Assembly (NCBI GenBank): GCA_028583415.1
Contig: CM053265.1
Span: 31,365,343-31,429,342, forward strand
Direction of reading: 5' to 3'
Origin: Protea cynaroides
Lineage: Eukaryota; Streptophyta; Magnoliopsida; Proteales; Proteaceae
DNA: 64,000 nt
The position numbers were made by a program, and so were the translations under genes. The notes below the pieces were generated by a model. It saw nothing but the letters and a program-made list of their open reading frames with translations. It was not told where the DNA came from and did not search any database. Below are positions 34,368 through 46,698 of the stretch, piece after piece (positions within the stretch are counted from its first letter, which is position 1; the number at the start of each line of letters is the position of its first letter).

Positions 34368-37300
34368 TGATACCTTCAAAAATACTTTATCGCCTACGAT
34401 GAACTCCAGATCTCTTTGTCGAGTGTCTGCATATTGCTTTTGACGGTTCTGAGCTGTTCTCACTCTTTCCTTGATGATGTCGACCACTCGACAGGTCTCT
34501 TCAACAAATTCTGGTCCAACAATACTACGTTCTCCAACTTAATTCTAGAACAAGGGAGTTCGACACTTCCTGCCATACAGTGCTTCATAAGGTGACATCT
34601 GTATAGTAGCCTGATAGCTATTGTTATAGGCGAACTCGATCAGTGGTAACCTTTCATCCCATGATCCCTTGAAATCAATTACAATGCTCGTAGCATATCT
34701 TCTAGAATCTGAATTGTACGTTCCGACAGTCCATCTGTCTGTGGGTGGAATGTAGTACTGAACTTCAACATTGTACCCATAGCCTTTTGCAATCCTTCCC
34801 AAAACTTGGATGTAAATCGTGGATCTCTATTAAACACAATGCTTTCTGGTACACCGTGTAACCGAACAATATTATCCACATACAGCTTCGCTAACCTTTC
34901 CAGTGTATACTGAGGTCGTATAGGTATGAAGCGAGCTGTTTTAGTCAGACGATCCACAATCACCCAAACTGCGTCGACTACTCGAGGGGTCAATGGTAGT
35001 CCCGTGACGAAGTCCATAGTGATGCAGTCCCATTTCCATGCTGGTTTCGGTAATGGCTGTAACACTCCGATGGGTCTTTGTCGTTCAGCCTTTACATTTT
35101 GATAATTTAGGCATTCAGACACGAACTTAGCTACATCTGCTTTCATTCCCCTCCACCAATATAGTTTCTTTAGATCATGATACATTTTTGTACTTCCAGG
35201 ATGTATCGAATAGATGGTGTTGTGGGCTTCCTTCATCAGTCGGTGTCTAATGTCTGCATTTTCTATTTCAGGTTCACATATTCTTCCTTTGTATTTCAGT
35301 ACCTTCTTGTCATCCAAGGTGAACTCAAGGTTGGTCCTACCTTTCTCAATATCTTCATGTACTGTTCTCAGATAAGGATCTGCTTTGATAGTTGTCTTCA
35401 CTTCATCCACTATATCCGGTATAATCTTCAATGCCGTGAACATATTTGAAAACCGATGAATAAACCCTTGGTTGGCTAATCCATCCATTGTATCTATCAC
35501 AAACTGCTTGTTGCCGTGATTGAATACCATTCTGGTAGTACACATTACTGCAGTTGTGCTAACTTCTCCTTGTGATTTTATCATTGCTTTTCTGCTTAAC
35601 GCATCCGCTACTACGTTCGCTTTTCTCGGATGATACTGGATATCACAATCATAGTCTTTCAATAGTTTCAACCATCTTCATTGTCTCATATTCAACTCCT
35701 TCTGATTAAATAAATAAGTAAGACTTTTATGGTCTGACTTAATCTCAAATTTCTCTCCGTATAAGTAATGTCTCCATATCTTGACAGCATGTACTACTGC
35801 CGCTAACTCCAAATCATGAGTAGGGTAGTTTTTTTCATGTACCTTCAACTTTCTTGAAGCATAAGCAATCACTTGCTCTCCTTGCATAAGCACACATCCT
35901 AATCCTAATCCCGACGCGTCAGTGTATAAGGTAAACGTCTGTCTTGGATTAGGAATAGTCAAAGGGGTGGATATCAATCAGGACTTCAATGTCTGGAAAC
36001 TCTTCTCACATTTATCGGCCCATACAAACTTTTCACCTTTCTTAGTGAAACTGGTGAGAGGTACGGCAATCCGAGAATAGTTTTCTACGAATCTCCGATA
36101 ATAACCAGCTAGACCCAGAAAACTTTTAATTTCTGAAATGCTCTTTGGTGCTTCCCACTTTACAATAGCCTCGATCTTGCTGGGATCCACTTTGATTCCT
36201 TCAGCGGATACTACATGGCCTAGAAAGGCAACTTCATTTAGCCAAAACTCGCATTTGGAAAATTTGGCATATAGCTTCTCTTTCCTTAAACGCTGTAGGA
36301 CTGCGTTTAGGTTCTTGATATGGGTTTCCTTGTCCTTGGAGTATACTAATATATCATCAATAAATACTATAACCGACGTATCCAACATATCGTGGAAAAC
36401 TCGGTTCATAAGTTCCATGAACGTTGTCGGTGCATTAGTTAATCCGAAAGACAAGACCAAAAATTCATAATGTCCGTATCTGGTCTTGAAAGCTGTCTTC
36501 GGAATATCACCTTCTTTAATCTTCAACTGATGATAGCCCGATCAAAGATCGATCTTAGAAAATACTTTTGCTCCTTGTAACTGATCGAACAAGTCATCGA
36601 TCCGAGGTAGTGGATATCGATTCTTGATTGTCAGTTTATTCAACTCCCGATAGTAGATACATAATCGAACGCTACCATCCTTTTTCTTTACGAACAACAC
36701 CGGTGCCCCCTATGGAGATATACTGGGTCGAATATAACCCTTGTCCAGCAGTTCTTGTAGTTGCACTTTTAATTCCTTCAGTTCCGTAGGAGCCATTCTA
36801 TAAGGAGCTTTAGACATTGGTGCGGCTCCGGGTATAAGGTCTATCTCAAACTCCGTGGCTCGGTCGGGTGGTAATCCGGGTAGTTCCTTTGGAAATACGT
36901 CAGGATAGTCCCGTACGACATCAATATCTTCCATTCGTGGCGTTTCCTTGGTTAGGTCGACCACGGATACTAGATACCTGATTGCCCCTTTATCAAGGCA
37001 CTTCTTAGCCTTTAGTGCTGAAAGTATGAGCTTGCGTCTCCGGGGAAGTTTGGTTCCCGAGAAACTTAATTATGCTCCTTCATTGTCATTGAACGTTAGC
37101 TTCTTTTTGGCGCATAATAGATTTGCAGAATGCCGAGCTAACCAGTCCATTCCCAAGATGACATCAAAGTCTGCCATCTCAAGTTGTATCAAGGTTGCAT
37201 CTAAAGTCTGCCATCTCAAGTTGTATCAAGGTTGCATCTAAAGTTTTCTCTCCAATGAGAACTGGACATGGTCCATAACCTTTCTCTAGTTCCACTTCTA

Positions 37301-37446
37301 ACCCTATCGATGACCGTACGAGTAATTTTAGTCTAATGTTTTCATGGGTAACTTCGTCTTCTTTCCAAATGACACAGATATAAATGAATGAGTAGCTCCG
37401 GAATCGAAGAGTACTCTGGCGGGTACGCCATTTATAGGTACAATAC
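34368..37446 (-). pseudogene. pol: Element C pol, N-terminal part: protease, RT, RNase H, integrase
   Basis: Read right to left. The protease FDSGATHSF is near 37390-37415. A 37-bp tandem duplication at 37171-37244, absent from copy D, breaks the frame. RT has a Trp-to-stop change near 36712 and FIDDIL near 36353-36364. RNase H has LYTDASGLGLG near 35910. Integrase has its zinc region with CLNYQ instead of CLNCQ, MDFVTGLP, and FNRDPRFTS where copy D has SDRDPRFTS, so a catalytic Asp is Asn. The part ends at GDKVFLKVS at the LTR edge. Confidence 0.85.
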
Positions 37447-37516
37447 CTATGATTTATCTTTACTTAGTCTACATGCTCATTCAATGTAATTTTAACTTTA
37501 AAAGTTTCAGCCGTAC
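37447..37516 (-). other. gag-pol mini-intron, element C
   Basis: 70 bp. Donor TCACAG|GTACGG, acceptor AATCATAG|GT. Unspliced reading adds 17 codons and stops at 37464. Spliced reading joins DVVTG to IVPINGVPARV. Confidence 0.65.
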
Positions 37517-38759
37517 CTGTGACCACATCGGGTGATGCGGCCGCATCCTCAGACGTAACAACATATACACGTCCCTGATGGAATTGCTTCTTGGGCTTAG
37601 GGTACTCCCTTGCCATATGTCCCGGCTGGTTGCAGTTAAAACACTTCAGGACTTCAGAATTTGGCTTTGGCTGAGGTTGAGCTGCTGGAGTAGTCTTGGT
37701 TCCAGCAGTAAAATTCTGAGGACGGAAAGACTTATATGGCTTGTTATTGCCTCCGTTGTAAGAATTTTTGGCTGGCCTTTTGATGCCTCTGTTTTGAGTA
37801 AAATAACTCTCCTTCTGGCTCGATTCTATAACTCGAGCAATCTGGACAACTTCATTATAAATTCTCTTTTCTAAGCCCAGGACATGTTCTCTGATGTTTC
37901 CTCTCAGTCCCGTGGCAAACCTATGGGTTTTGGTTTCTTCTTCTTGCATACTCAGTGGGGCGAAGAAAAACAGCTCTTCAAAACGTTGTTGGTACGCATC
38001 CACTGACATCTGTCCCTGATAAAGACTCAGGAACTCCTTCTCCATCGAATCTCTAAAGCTCCGTGGAAAATATTTCTCAAAGAAGGCTTCTTTATATATA
38101 GCCCATGTCAGTAGGGCATGCTTGGTCAGTAGATATGCCTTCGTTGATTTCCACCAACGATGTGCGTCGCCCTTGAGCATGAAGGTGGCGCATAGTAATT
38201 TCTCTTCCTCTATGATAGTCAACATGAGGAAATTTCTCTCCATCTCGTCTATCCAGTGTGCTGGCCACAACGGATCAGACGGTTTGCCGTTGAATTCCTT
38301 GGGTTTCATCTTCAAAAATCTCTCCACTAGTCGAGAGTGGTCCAGCTGATTTTGGGGGTTTGCCCCAAACATATGGGGTGGATACTGGTGATTCCCTTGA
38401 GCTGCTTCTGGAACCTGCACTGGAATCTGTGCAGCCAGTTGCTGAGGTGTCTGAGGAGCTGGGTGGTTACCCACCGGTGATGCACTGGCTTGTCCTGTAT
38501 GCATGGGTGCAGCCTGAGTGGCTTGAAACATAATTCCCATGGCAACCTGCATCTGAGCCTGTGCGTGTTGCATCTGCTGCAGCTGCTGTGCCAGATTCAT
38601 CACCACGATTGTTAGCTCCTGTGGTGGAGGTGGCAAATTAGTAAGGTTTGCCGGTTCTGGATTACCCGGTGCATAGTTATTTTCTTGACTAGTCTCCTCC
38701 ATGGGTGGTGGTGGTGGGACTGCATTTCGGGTCTGTCGGGTCACCCTACGTCCAGACAT
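37464..38759 (-). CDS. gag: Element C gag, open reading frame intact
   Basis: The best preserved gene in the window: 431 codons from MSGRRVTRQTRNAV (38759) to the stop at 37464. The N-terminus is Pro/Gln-rich (PPPPP, QQLQQMQHAQAQMQ). The capsid core has RLVERFLKMKPKEFNGKP, PLWPAHWIDEMERNF, GDAHRWWKSTKAYL and YFPRSFRDSM. The nucleocapsid knuckle reads CFNCNQPGHMAREY: the last Cys of CCHC is Tyr (G-to-A), so zinc binding should be impaired although the frame is open. The start is chosen at MSGRRV because an acceptor-like TTTTCAG|GCA lies just upstream (38785). The frame also extends 13 codons further. Confidence 0.85.
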   Translation of the reverse strand: MSGRRVTRQTRNAVPPPPPMEETSQENNYAPGNPEPANLTNLPPPPQELTIVVMNLAQQLQQMQHAQAQMQVAMGIMFQATQAAPMHTGQASASPVGNHPAPQTPQQLAAQIPVQVPEAAQGNHQYPPHMFGANPQNQLDHSRLVERFLKMKPKEFNGKPSDPLWPAHWIDEMERNFLMLTIIEEEKLLCATFMLKGDAHRWWKSTKAYLLTKHALLTWAIYKEAFFEKYFPRSFRDSMEKEFLSLYQGQMSVDAYQQRFEELFFFAPLSMQEEETKTHRFATGLRGNIREHVLGLEKRIYNEVVQIARVIESSQKESYFTQNRGIKRPAKNSYNGGNNKPYKSFRPQNFTAGTKTTPAAQPQPKPNSEVLKCFNCNQPGHMAREYPKPKKQFHQGRVYVVTSEDAAASPDVVTGTAETFKVKITLNEHVD

Positions 38760-38889
38760 AATTCTCTTATGTGGTTGGTGGTGCCTGAAAATCATCAAAA
38801 TAGGTGAGAAGTCATTTATATTTCATGTAGGCACGCTAACCAATAATCAATTCCAATTCTAGCTCATTTTATAAAAAAAATACTGTCTT

Positions 38890-39115
38890 TTCTATGCAGG
38901 ATCGATGGTGAGGGTCGATGGTATGTCCGACCCTTAGTATCCGACCCTGGGATTGACCTGTTCTTCCCGAGAGCTAAGGGTTGATGCGAGGGTCGATGGG
39001 TATCCGACCCTCAGTTTCGACCCATGATTTTCTGTCAGATTCCCGAGAGCCGAGGGTCGATGGGAGGGTCGATTCGAGGGTCAATTGTGCTAGTCGAATT
39101 GTCCGACCCTCGGAC
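38890..39115. promoter_or_regulatory. GGGTCG/CGACCC hairpin cluster between gag and aORF, element C
   Basis: Repeated stem-loops such as GAGGGTCG, nine bases, CGACCCTC. The cluster lies between gag (minus) and aORF exon 1 (plus). The region right of it is pyrimidine-rich and leads to CTGAGTTGCTACAGTG near 39190, a stretch conserved in all copies and a plausible start zone for the aORF transcript (inference). Confidence 0.5.
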
Positions 39116-39267
39116 CAAATATCAGATTTTTAAGATCCGATTCTGGGTCATTTCTTATTATTTCCCTCCCATTTCGACTCTCCTCTCCACTCTGAGTTGC
39201 TACAGTGCTACTCCACTATTGTTGGTCGATTTTTGTCCGAGTTTCGACGTCCACGTCAGCCATACAG

Positions 39268-39708
39268 GTATGTTCTCATTTTTACCTGTTTTTAGGTTTC
39301 TATTTCTAGGTTTTTGTCCATTTAACTTGTATTTTTCAAAATAAACTTTTTCCAACCGTAAAAATTCGATTTTTATTAGGGGCTTTTGTTATTGGTGCCT
39401 AGAGGAACGAAAGCCCTCAAAATTTTTTGAGTTTCATCGGTTGGTTATCGAGAAACTTGAAATTTTCTCTTTTTGCCCTAATTTGTCGACATTTTTGATT
39501 TTTCTTGAATTTCTTCAAATTGGACATCGTCAAATAAAATTTCCAAATGTATGTGGGTTGTAGGATGTATGTTAACCTATGTAAGTTCTCATGCCCACTT
39601 GTATGGTGAGGAATGGGGCTTTATGGTCAACTTACGTCGTTATTAAATCAAGTTTCAGATTTTTATCCCATAATTTCCTTATTTTTCCTTCTCTTTCTTG
39701 TTTTGCAG
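39268..39708 (+). other. 5'-UTR intron of element C aORF
   Basis: 441 bp. Donor TACAG|GTATGT, acceptor TTGTTTTGCAG|AT after a pyrimidine tract, with the ATG five bases later at 39714. T-rich, as plant introns are. Confidence 0.7.
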
Positions 39709-39713
39709 ATACC

Positions 39714-41029
39714 ATGGCTCGTACTAAGGTACCCCGAGTTCATGGTCCCCTTCGCTTCCGTTACAATGAAGCCGAGGCACGGTATGCTGACTATGTCCGT
39801 AAGAAGGTTGAGGGTGGTCCTATGGTGAACTTGGTTGAGTTAGCCGTGTTCAACGTAGAGGGAGCCTTTTGTGACATGGGGTGGCTTCCTGTCATTAAAT
39901 ATGATGCATGCACATGTCTGGATTTGGTGCGCCAGTTCTATTGTAATCTCCAGGTAGTGGGGAATTACAATGACGTTGAGCATGGTCAGGAGTTACGTAT
40001 CACCAGCTACGTCAAAGGGGTAGATATCTCTTTCGACTATTGGCAACTGGCCGACTTGTTGGGCATTCCCTATGATGGCCCCATGGTGTACAATGCCCTG
40101 GAGAGCCACAGTTTGTTGAGATGGAGATGAGGGCAGAGATCGATAATCAGTTGCTCCGTCTTGATTGTTGGCAGATGAGAGCTTGTTATTTGCGTCCAGC
40201 TCCACGGGTCTTCTACAAGATTATCCAGCATAATCTGATCCCGCAGAGTGGGCACTATGAGAGGGTTTCTCAGCTAACTCAGTTTCTGATTTACAGTATC
40301 TGCACTCGCCAGCCCGTCTGCCTTCCATACATCATCATGCGTACTATGATTAGTGCTACATTGTCCGGTCATAGGGGTAATCCACCCTATGGATGCATGA
40401 TTACAGTCCTACTGACCCGTCTGGGGGTTGACCTAGTAGATGAGAAGATTCAGGAGAAGACCTTCTCGTTGCCTCTAGATTGGGAGGCAATCTGCAAGAT
40501 GGGTATGCGGGATGCCCAGGTTAGTGATGAGGAGAGGAACGCGATGGTGCGCCCCCACTCTCGTATCGAGATGGCTGATGATGAGGCTACTGCTGCCGCT
40601 GCTAGAGCTCATGTGGATCCTGTCGACGATGACGACCGCATATATATGGATGTTGACGCGATACCACCGCCTTCACCTACTCATGCGGCTGGTGTTGGTA
40701 CTTCTTCTGCGGTGGATCCCGTACCTGAGACTGGTCCTTCTTATGTGGCTGGTCCTTCACGCCCACCTACTGATATGATGGAGATGCTGCAGGAGATCAG
40801 GGAGGCTCAGTGCAGATCTGATCTGAGGATGGAGGAGTTGCTAAACGCTCAGCGTATGAGGGTAGATGAGCTGTTATCGGTCCAGCAGGTGACTGATAGG
40901 AGGGTAGCCGATCTTGCAGCTAGTCTCCAAACGACCCAAACCCAGGTGGCCTGGTTGACTAGGGTCTATGCTGAGGACTATGACCGAGATCGTGAGGCCC
41001 CGCCTCCTTCTTCGCCTCCAGCTTCTTGA
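39714..41029 (+). pseudogene. Element C antisense ORF (aORF), one frameshift
   Basis: Opposite to gag. MARTKVPRVHGPLRF starts at 39714 and the end PPPSSPPAS lies at 41029. A single missing C near 40098, in a GCCCCTGG-like run, shifts the frame (apparent stop at 40130). Everything downstream is open to the end, so one event separates this copy from a protein of about 438 residues. The N-terminal domain has LVRQFYCNLQVVGNYND, ITSYVKGVDISFDYW and LADLLGIPYDG. The middle has CTRQPVCLPYIIMRTM. The C-terminus is acidic, then Pro/Ser-rich, then heptad-like (MEELLNAQRMRVDELLSVQQ). Function unknown; I would compare it with the putative plant transposon protein domain. Confidence 0.8.
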
Positions 41030-41291
41030 TTGTACTTTATTTTCTCATACTACAGAGTAACTGTCCGGGTTGTTGACTGTACTCTGCTTTAGTTATGTAT
41101 TTACATTTTGTTTCTCTCACTCGTTGTATGTAACTTGTTTCCCCTTTTATAGATGCATTATTTTCTTTTTAAATTTGGTCTCAATCATCACTTGTGCTTA
41201 CAGTGTGTTAATATTACTGTTTTTTATTTTATCCTATCTCAGTTCACAATTGTCTCGAATGTATGTTAGTTCAGCGGACAAGGCCTGAGAT
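41030..41291 (-). other. Element C leader between aORF end and PBS
   Basis: T-rich on the plus strand, collinear with the leaders of A and B. No coding signal is seen. Confidence 0.5.
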
Positions 41292-41303
41292 GCTCTGATA
41301 CCA
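41292..41303 (-). other. Primer-binding site, element C
   Basis: On the minus strand TGGTATCAGAGC, three bases from the LTR end at 41307. A perfect initiator-Met site. Confidence 0.9.
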
Positions 41304-41306
41304 AGT

Positions 41307-43581
41307 TGTCACACCCCAATTCTGCACTATTCAGAATGATGTGATGAACCGCTAATAAACCAACGGTTCAACCAGGATCTCGAGTAGGCTATCCCCGTGT
41401 TATCTGAACTTACCCACATCCGTAATCATAATCAAAAGTAGTTTTATAATAACATGAACTGAGAAACTAAAATGATATTAATAATTTAATAGCAAATTAT
41501 TTTGTTTTCAACTGAGACATAAATATTTAAGTACCAAATACATGTCTTAATAAATCCAATAAAGAAACCTATAAAATGTCTAATCAAATACACACGAGTT
41601 GCACTCGCAAGAGGAGTCGTGTGTATCCACTTCAGCTTCAGCTTCCATCGCTGCCACGTTCCCGTATGCAGACGCATTCACATAGTCTTCAACGGTATAA
41701 CCTGCATCATCAACTAAAAATATTCGACGTTGAGGGTGAGCACACATCACGGCTCTGTGAGTAGCCAAAACAATGCAACAATACATATGCATGCAAATCA
41801 ATTTATATCTTTGGTCTGGTATATAAGTTTGCAGTATGCAATAGAAAGGTTTAGGTAGCCAAAGGTCGCGTTTATTTGCCTCTATACACGAGTGTGTGAC
41901 GTTACTCGAAGATCACGTTTATCGTCAACTCACATGCACCCAATCATGAACATTATATAACAAAGGTTAAGTTTATTGCTATATAGTTCCATACCAACAC
42001 GTAAGCCCCTGTTAGCGAGGGCTGCAAACTGGGCTCGCAACTAACCAATCCTAATGCCAAAACTGTATCCAAGGCCTCACCCCAGCATCCCTCAGAACAT
42101 CCATAGAGATAGAGCTAAGGCCCCCCGGTAGAGTCAGAGACTACAAGGACCGAGACCACCTCCCCTGATACTCTACGACAAAATAGTTCTGCTAAAGTAA
42201 TGGCGATACGACGATGCTAATGCACAAGACTTGAGTCAGAGATAGAGCTAAAGTGCTGAAACCCGCCAAAGGTTAACATTTATTGACGTTCTCATCACAC
42301 CTCCCCTGATACTCGCTCGCATCAAGTACATCAACCACATACATAAAAGCACATGCTTATTCCTATCATCATCATCATCATCATGTTATAAACAATAAAG
42401 TAAATATGCATGAACAAGTAATAGAAATATTGGATGGCATGCTATATGCACATTACAAACATATTCGCATAGAATCAAGCATGGCATAGGACTCAAGAAA
42501 TAGAAAACAGTTTTTCTTATTAACCAATTTAGTTTAGAGTTCTGGTTCCTCACCTTAGCTTGCTAATAGATTTTTTTCCAAACTTTATAATCACCTTTAT
42601 ATTGTTATTGTATTGCTAGAAGACCTAACAAAGTCGATAGAATTTAATTAGAATTTATTTAGAATTAAAAACCATTATGTTAACTGAGGGTCGGAGGTAG
42701 GGTCGGAGTCCTGATCGACCCTGGGTGCGACCCTCCCCAGATTCTGAACTTCCCAAACACTGAGGGTTGATGGTCAGGAACACCTAGGGTCGGATGGTCA
42801 TCGACCCTCGGTGCAACCCTTTGTACACCTTGGTCTAATTCCCTCTTTTAATCCATTCTTCGTGTTTGAAATCCTATGGCTTGCTCCTACATTCCATTTT
42901 ACATGCATTCCATGGTCTGAAACCATGTATAACCCAGCTAGATAGCTTTCATGCATTCTACTATGGTTTTCCATGGAAACCTAACCATAGATTAATGGTT
43001 TGGATTTTTCCGAGATCACACTCTCAACAATAACTAACCTAAAGTCTGTAGAAACTCATGGAACTAATATCCAAACCTGAGAAGATTACTTTTTCTCTGA
43101 AATTCTTCTCCTTTTTGCTAAGTTCTCTTCCTCGCCTTTCTTCTTCCTCTTTTCCTTCTCCTCTCTTTCTCTCAATTCAATTAGGGTTGTGAAAGGAGTG
43201 AAAGTGGCTTAGGGACGTCCTTTAAATAGAGTAGGAACATCCTAAATAAGTCCCATTGAGATTAGGAAGGAATCTCAATCGAAAATTAGGAAGTTTCCTA
43301 ATTTTATTTTCTTACGACAACCGAGGGTCGATGATCCCGTCGACCCTAGGGTCCTAAGCTGTCCGACCCTCCCTTCAAAACTGAGGGTTTGACTTTCTGT
43401 TTTGGGAAGTCCGACCCTGCTTAGCTGGGTATGCGACCCTTTCCCTATTTTAAGTGTTTTTGGGTCGATTTGATACCTGGGATCTCGATCTCCTTCACAC
43501 CCTTGGTCCATTTGACTCGACCATGATGGGTAAACCTGGTTCAAGGTGGTAAGACCGGGTTAGATTGACACGGGTCTTACA
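41307..43581 (-). repeat. Element C 5' LTR, shared junction with copy D
   Basis: 2275 bp. On its left is a PBS, as for a 5' LTR. On its right is the pol gene of copy D, cut at exactly the same codon as in element C and flanked by CGATA (43582-43586). It therefore serves as the 5' LTR of C and sits where the inserted LTR sits in D's pol, as a product of LTR-LTR exchange would. TATTTAAAG is at 43220-43228, and the (ATC)n tract at 42365-42384. Confidence 0.85.
41580..41714 (-). CDS. Conserved LTR small ORF (element C 5' LTR)
   Basis: 44 residues plus stop: VDDAGYTVEDYVNASAYG, then NVAAMEAE and ending CECNSCVFD. Same frame, length and stop as in A. Function unknown. Confidence 0.45.
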   Translation of the reverse strand, partial: VDDAGYTVEDYVNASAYGNVAAMEAEAEVDTHDSSCECNSCVFD

Positions 43582-46500
43582 CGATACCTTCAAAAATACT
43601 TTATCGCCTACGACGAACTCCAGATCTCTTCGTCGAGTGTCTGCATATTGCTTCTGACGGTTCTGAGCTGTTCTCACTCTTTCCTTGATGATGTCGACCA
43701 CTCGACAGGTCTCTTCAACAAATTCCGGTCCAACAATACTACGTTCTCCAACTTCATTCCAGAACAAGGGAGTTCGACACTTCTTGCCATATAGTGCTTC
43801 ATAAGGTGACATCTGTATAGTAGCCTGATAGCTATTGTTATAAGCGAACTCGATCAGTGGTAATCTTTCATCCCATGATCCCTTGAAATCAATTACACAT
43901 GCTCGTAGCATATCTTCTAGAATCTGAATTATACGCTCCCTACCGCCCATCCGTGCGTGGGTGGAATGCGATGACCGAACTTCAACGTTGTACCCATAGC
44001 CTTTTGCAATCCTTCCCAAAACTTGGAAGTAAATCGTGGATCTCTATCCGACACAATGCTTTCTGGAACACCATGTAATTGAACAATATTATCCACATAC
44101 AGCTTCGCTAACCTTTCCAGTGTATACTGAGGTCGTATAGGTATGAAGCGAGCTATTTTAGTCAGACGGTCCACAATCACCCAAACTGCGTCAACTACTC
44201 GAGGAGTCAATGGTAGCCCCGTGACGAAGTCCATAGTGATGCAGTCCCATTTCCATGCTGGTTATGGTAATGGCTGTAACAGTCCTGCGGGTCTTTGTAT
44301 TTCTGCCTTTTCTTTCTAACAATTTAGGCATTGAGACACGAACTTGGCTACATCTGCTTTTATTCCCCTCCACCAATATAGTTTCTTTAAGTCATGATAC
44401 ATTTTTGTACTTCCAGGATGTATCGAATAAATGATGGTGTGGGCTTCCTTCATCAGTCGGTGTCTAATGTCTACACTTTCTGTTTCAGGTACACATATTC
44501 TTCCTTTGTATTTCAGTACCTTCTTGTCATCCAAGGTGAACTCAGGGTTGGTCCTACCTTTCTCAATATCTTCATGTACTGTTCTCAGATAAGGATCTGC
44601 TTTGATTGTTGTCTTCACTTCATCCACTATATCCGGTATAATCTTCAATGCCGTGAACATATTCGAAAATCGATGAATAAACCATTGGTTGGCTGATCCA
44701 TCCATTGTATCTATAACATACTGCTCGTTGCCGTGATTGAATACCATTCTGGTAGTACACATTGCTGCAGTCATGCTAACTTCTCCTTGAGATTTTATCA
44801 TTGCTTTTCTGCTTAATGCATCCGCTACTACGTTCGCTTTTCCCAGATGATACTGGATATCACAATCATAGTCTTTCAATAGTTCCAGCCATCTTCTTTG
44901 TCTCATATTCAACTCCTTCTGATTAAATAAAAAAGTAAGACTTTTATGGTCTGACTTAATCTGAAATTTCTCTCCGTATAAGTAATGTCTCCATATCATG
45001 ACAGCATGTACTACTGCCGCTAGCTCCAAATCATGAGTGGGGTAATTTTTCTCATGTACCTTTAACTGTCTTGAAGCATAAGCAATCACTTGCTCTCCTT
45101 GAATAAGCACACATCCTAATCCCAATCCCGACGCATCAGTGTATATGGTAAACGTCTGTCCTAGAATAGGAATAGTCAAAATCAGGGCGGATATCAATCT
45201 GGACTTCAGCGTTTGGAAACGCTTCTCACATTTATCGGTCCACACGAACTTTTCACCTTTCTTAGTCAAACTGGTTAGAGGTACGGCAATCCAAGAATAG
45301 TCTTCTACGAATCTTCGATAATAACCAGCTAGACCCAGAAAACTTCTAATTTCTGAAACGCTTTTTGGTGCTTCCCACTTCACAGTAGCCTCGATCTTGC
45401 TGGGATCCACTTTGATTCCTTCAGCGGATACTACATGGCCTAGAAAGGCGACTTCACTTAGCCAAAACTCGCACTTTAAAAATTTGGCATATAACTTCTC
45501 TTTCCTTAAACGCTGTAGGGCTGCGTTTAGGTTCTTGATATGGGTTTCCTTGTCCTTGGAGTATACCAATATAACATCAATGAATACTATAACCGACGTA
45601 TCCAACATATCGTGGAAAACTCAATTCATAAGTTCCATGAACATTGTCGGTGCATTAGTTAAGCCGAAAGACATAACCGAAAATTCATAATGTCCTTATC
45701 TGGTCCTAAATGCTATCTTTGGAATATCACCTTCTTAAATCCTCAGCTGATGATAGCCTGATCGAAGATCGATCTTAGAAAATACTTTCGCTCCTTATAA
45801 CTGATCGAACAAGTCATCGATCCGAGGTAGTGGGTATCGATTCTTGATTGTCAGTTTATTCAACTCCCGATAGTCGATGCATAATCGAACGCTACCATCC
45901 TTCTTCTTTACGAAAAACACCGGTGCCCCCCATGGAGATATACTGGGTCGAATATAACCCTTGTCCAGCAGTTCTTGTAGTTGCACTTTTAATTCCTTCA
46001 GTTCCGTATGAGCCATTCTATAAGGTGCTTTTGACACTGGTGCGGCTCCAGGTATAAGGTCTATCACAAACTCCGTGGCTCGGTCGGTGGTAATCCGGGT
46101 AGTTCCTCTGAAAATACGTCGGGATAGTCCCGCACGACATCAATATCTTTCATTCGTGGAGCGTCCATGGTTAGGTCGACCACGGATACTAGATACCCGA
46201 TTGCCCCCTTCTCAAGGCACTTCTTATCCTTTAGTGCTGAAATTATGAGCTTGCGTCTCCGGGGAAGTTTAGTTCCCGAAAAACTTAATTCTGCTGCTTC
46301 TTTGTCTTTGAAAGTTAGCTTCTTTTCGGCGCATAATAGATTTGCATAATGCCAAGCTAACCAGTCCATTCCCAAGATGACATCAAAGTCTGCCATCTCA
46401 AGTTGTATCAAGGTTGCATCTAAGGTCTTCTCTCCAATGAGAACTGGACATGGTCCATAACCTTTCGCTAGTTCCACTTCTAACCCCATCGGTGACAGTA

Positions 46501-46629
46501 CAAGTAATTTGTAGTCTAATGTTTTGATGGATAATTTCGTCTTCATTCCAAATGACACAGATATAAATGAATGAGTAGCTCCGGAATCGAAGAGTACTCT
46601 GGCAGGTACGCCATTTATAGGTACAATAC
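43582..46629 (-). pseudogene. pol: Copy D pol, N-terminal part: protease, RT, RNase H, integrase
   Basis: Collinear with 34368-37446 and closely similar, without the 37-bp duplication. The protease has FDSGATHSF. The RT box reads VFIDVILVYSKD near 45573: the second catalytic Asp is Val, which should abolish polymerase activity. A stop just upstream (CGA-to-TGA near 45622) and a frameshift near 45733 also break RT. RNase H and the first part of integrase are open for 430 codons (44316-45608). The integrase core keeps SDRDPRFTS. A frame disruption lies near 43950. It ends at GDKVFLKVS at 43582. Confidence 0.85.
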
Positions 46630-46698
46630 CTGTGATTTATGATTACTTAGTCTACATGCTCATTCATGTAATTATAACTTTAAAAGTTTCAGTCATAC
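46630..46698 (-). other. gag-pol mini-intron, copy D
   Basis: 69 bp, donor CACAG|GTATGA, acceptor AATCACAG|GT. Unspliced reading ends at TGA after 11 more codons. Spliced reading joins VVTG/VATG to IVPING. Confidence 0.65.

Noticed and set aside
32058..43581. A complete nested element with perfect CGATA target copies (32053 and 43582)
   Set aside because: Its pol would end at exactly the codon where it inserted and lack integrase end, chromodomain and polypurine tract. Tandem duplication through LTR exchange accounts for the same flanks without that coincidence.
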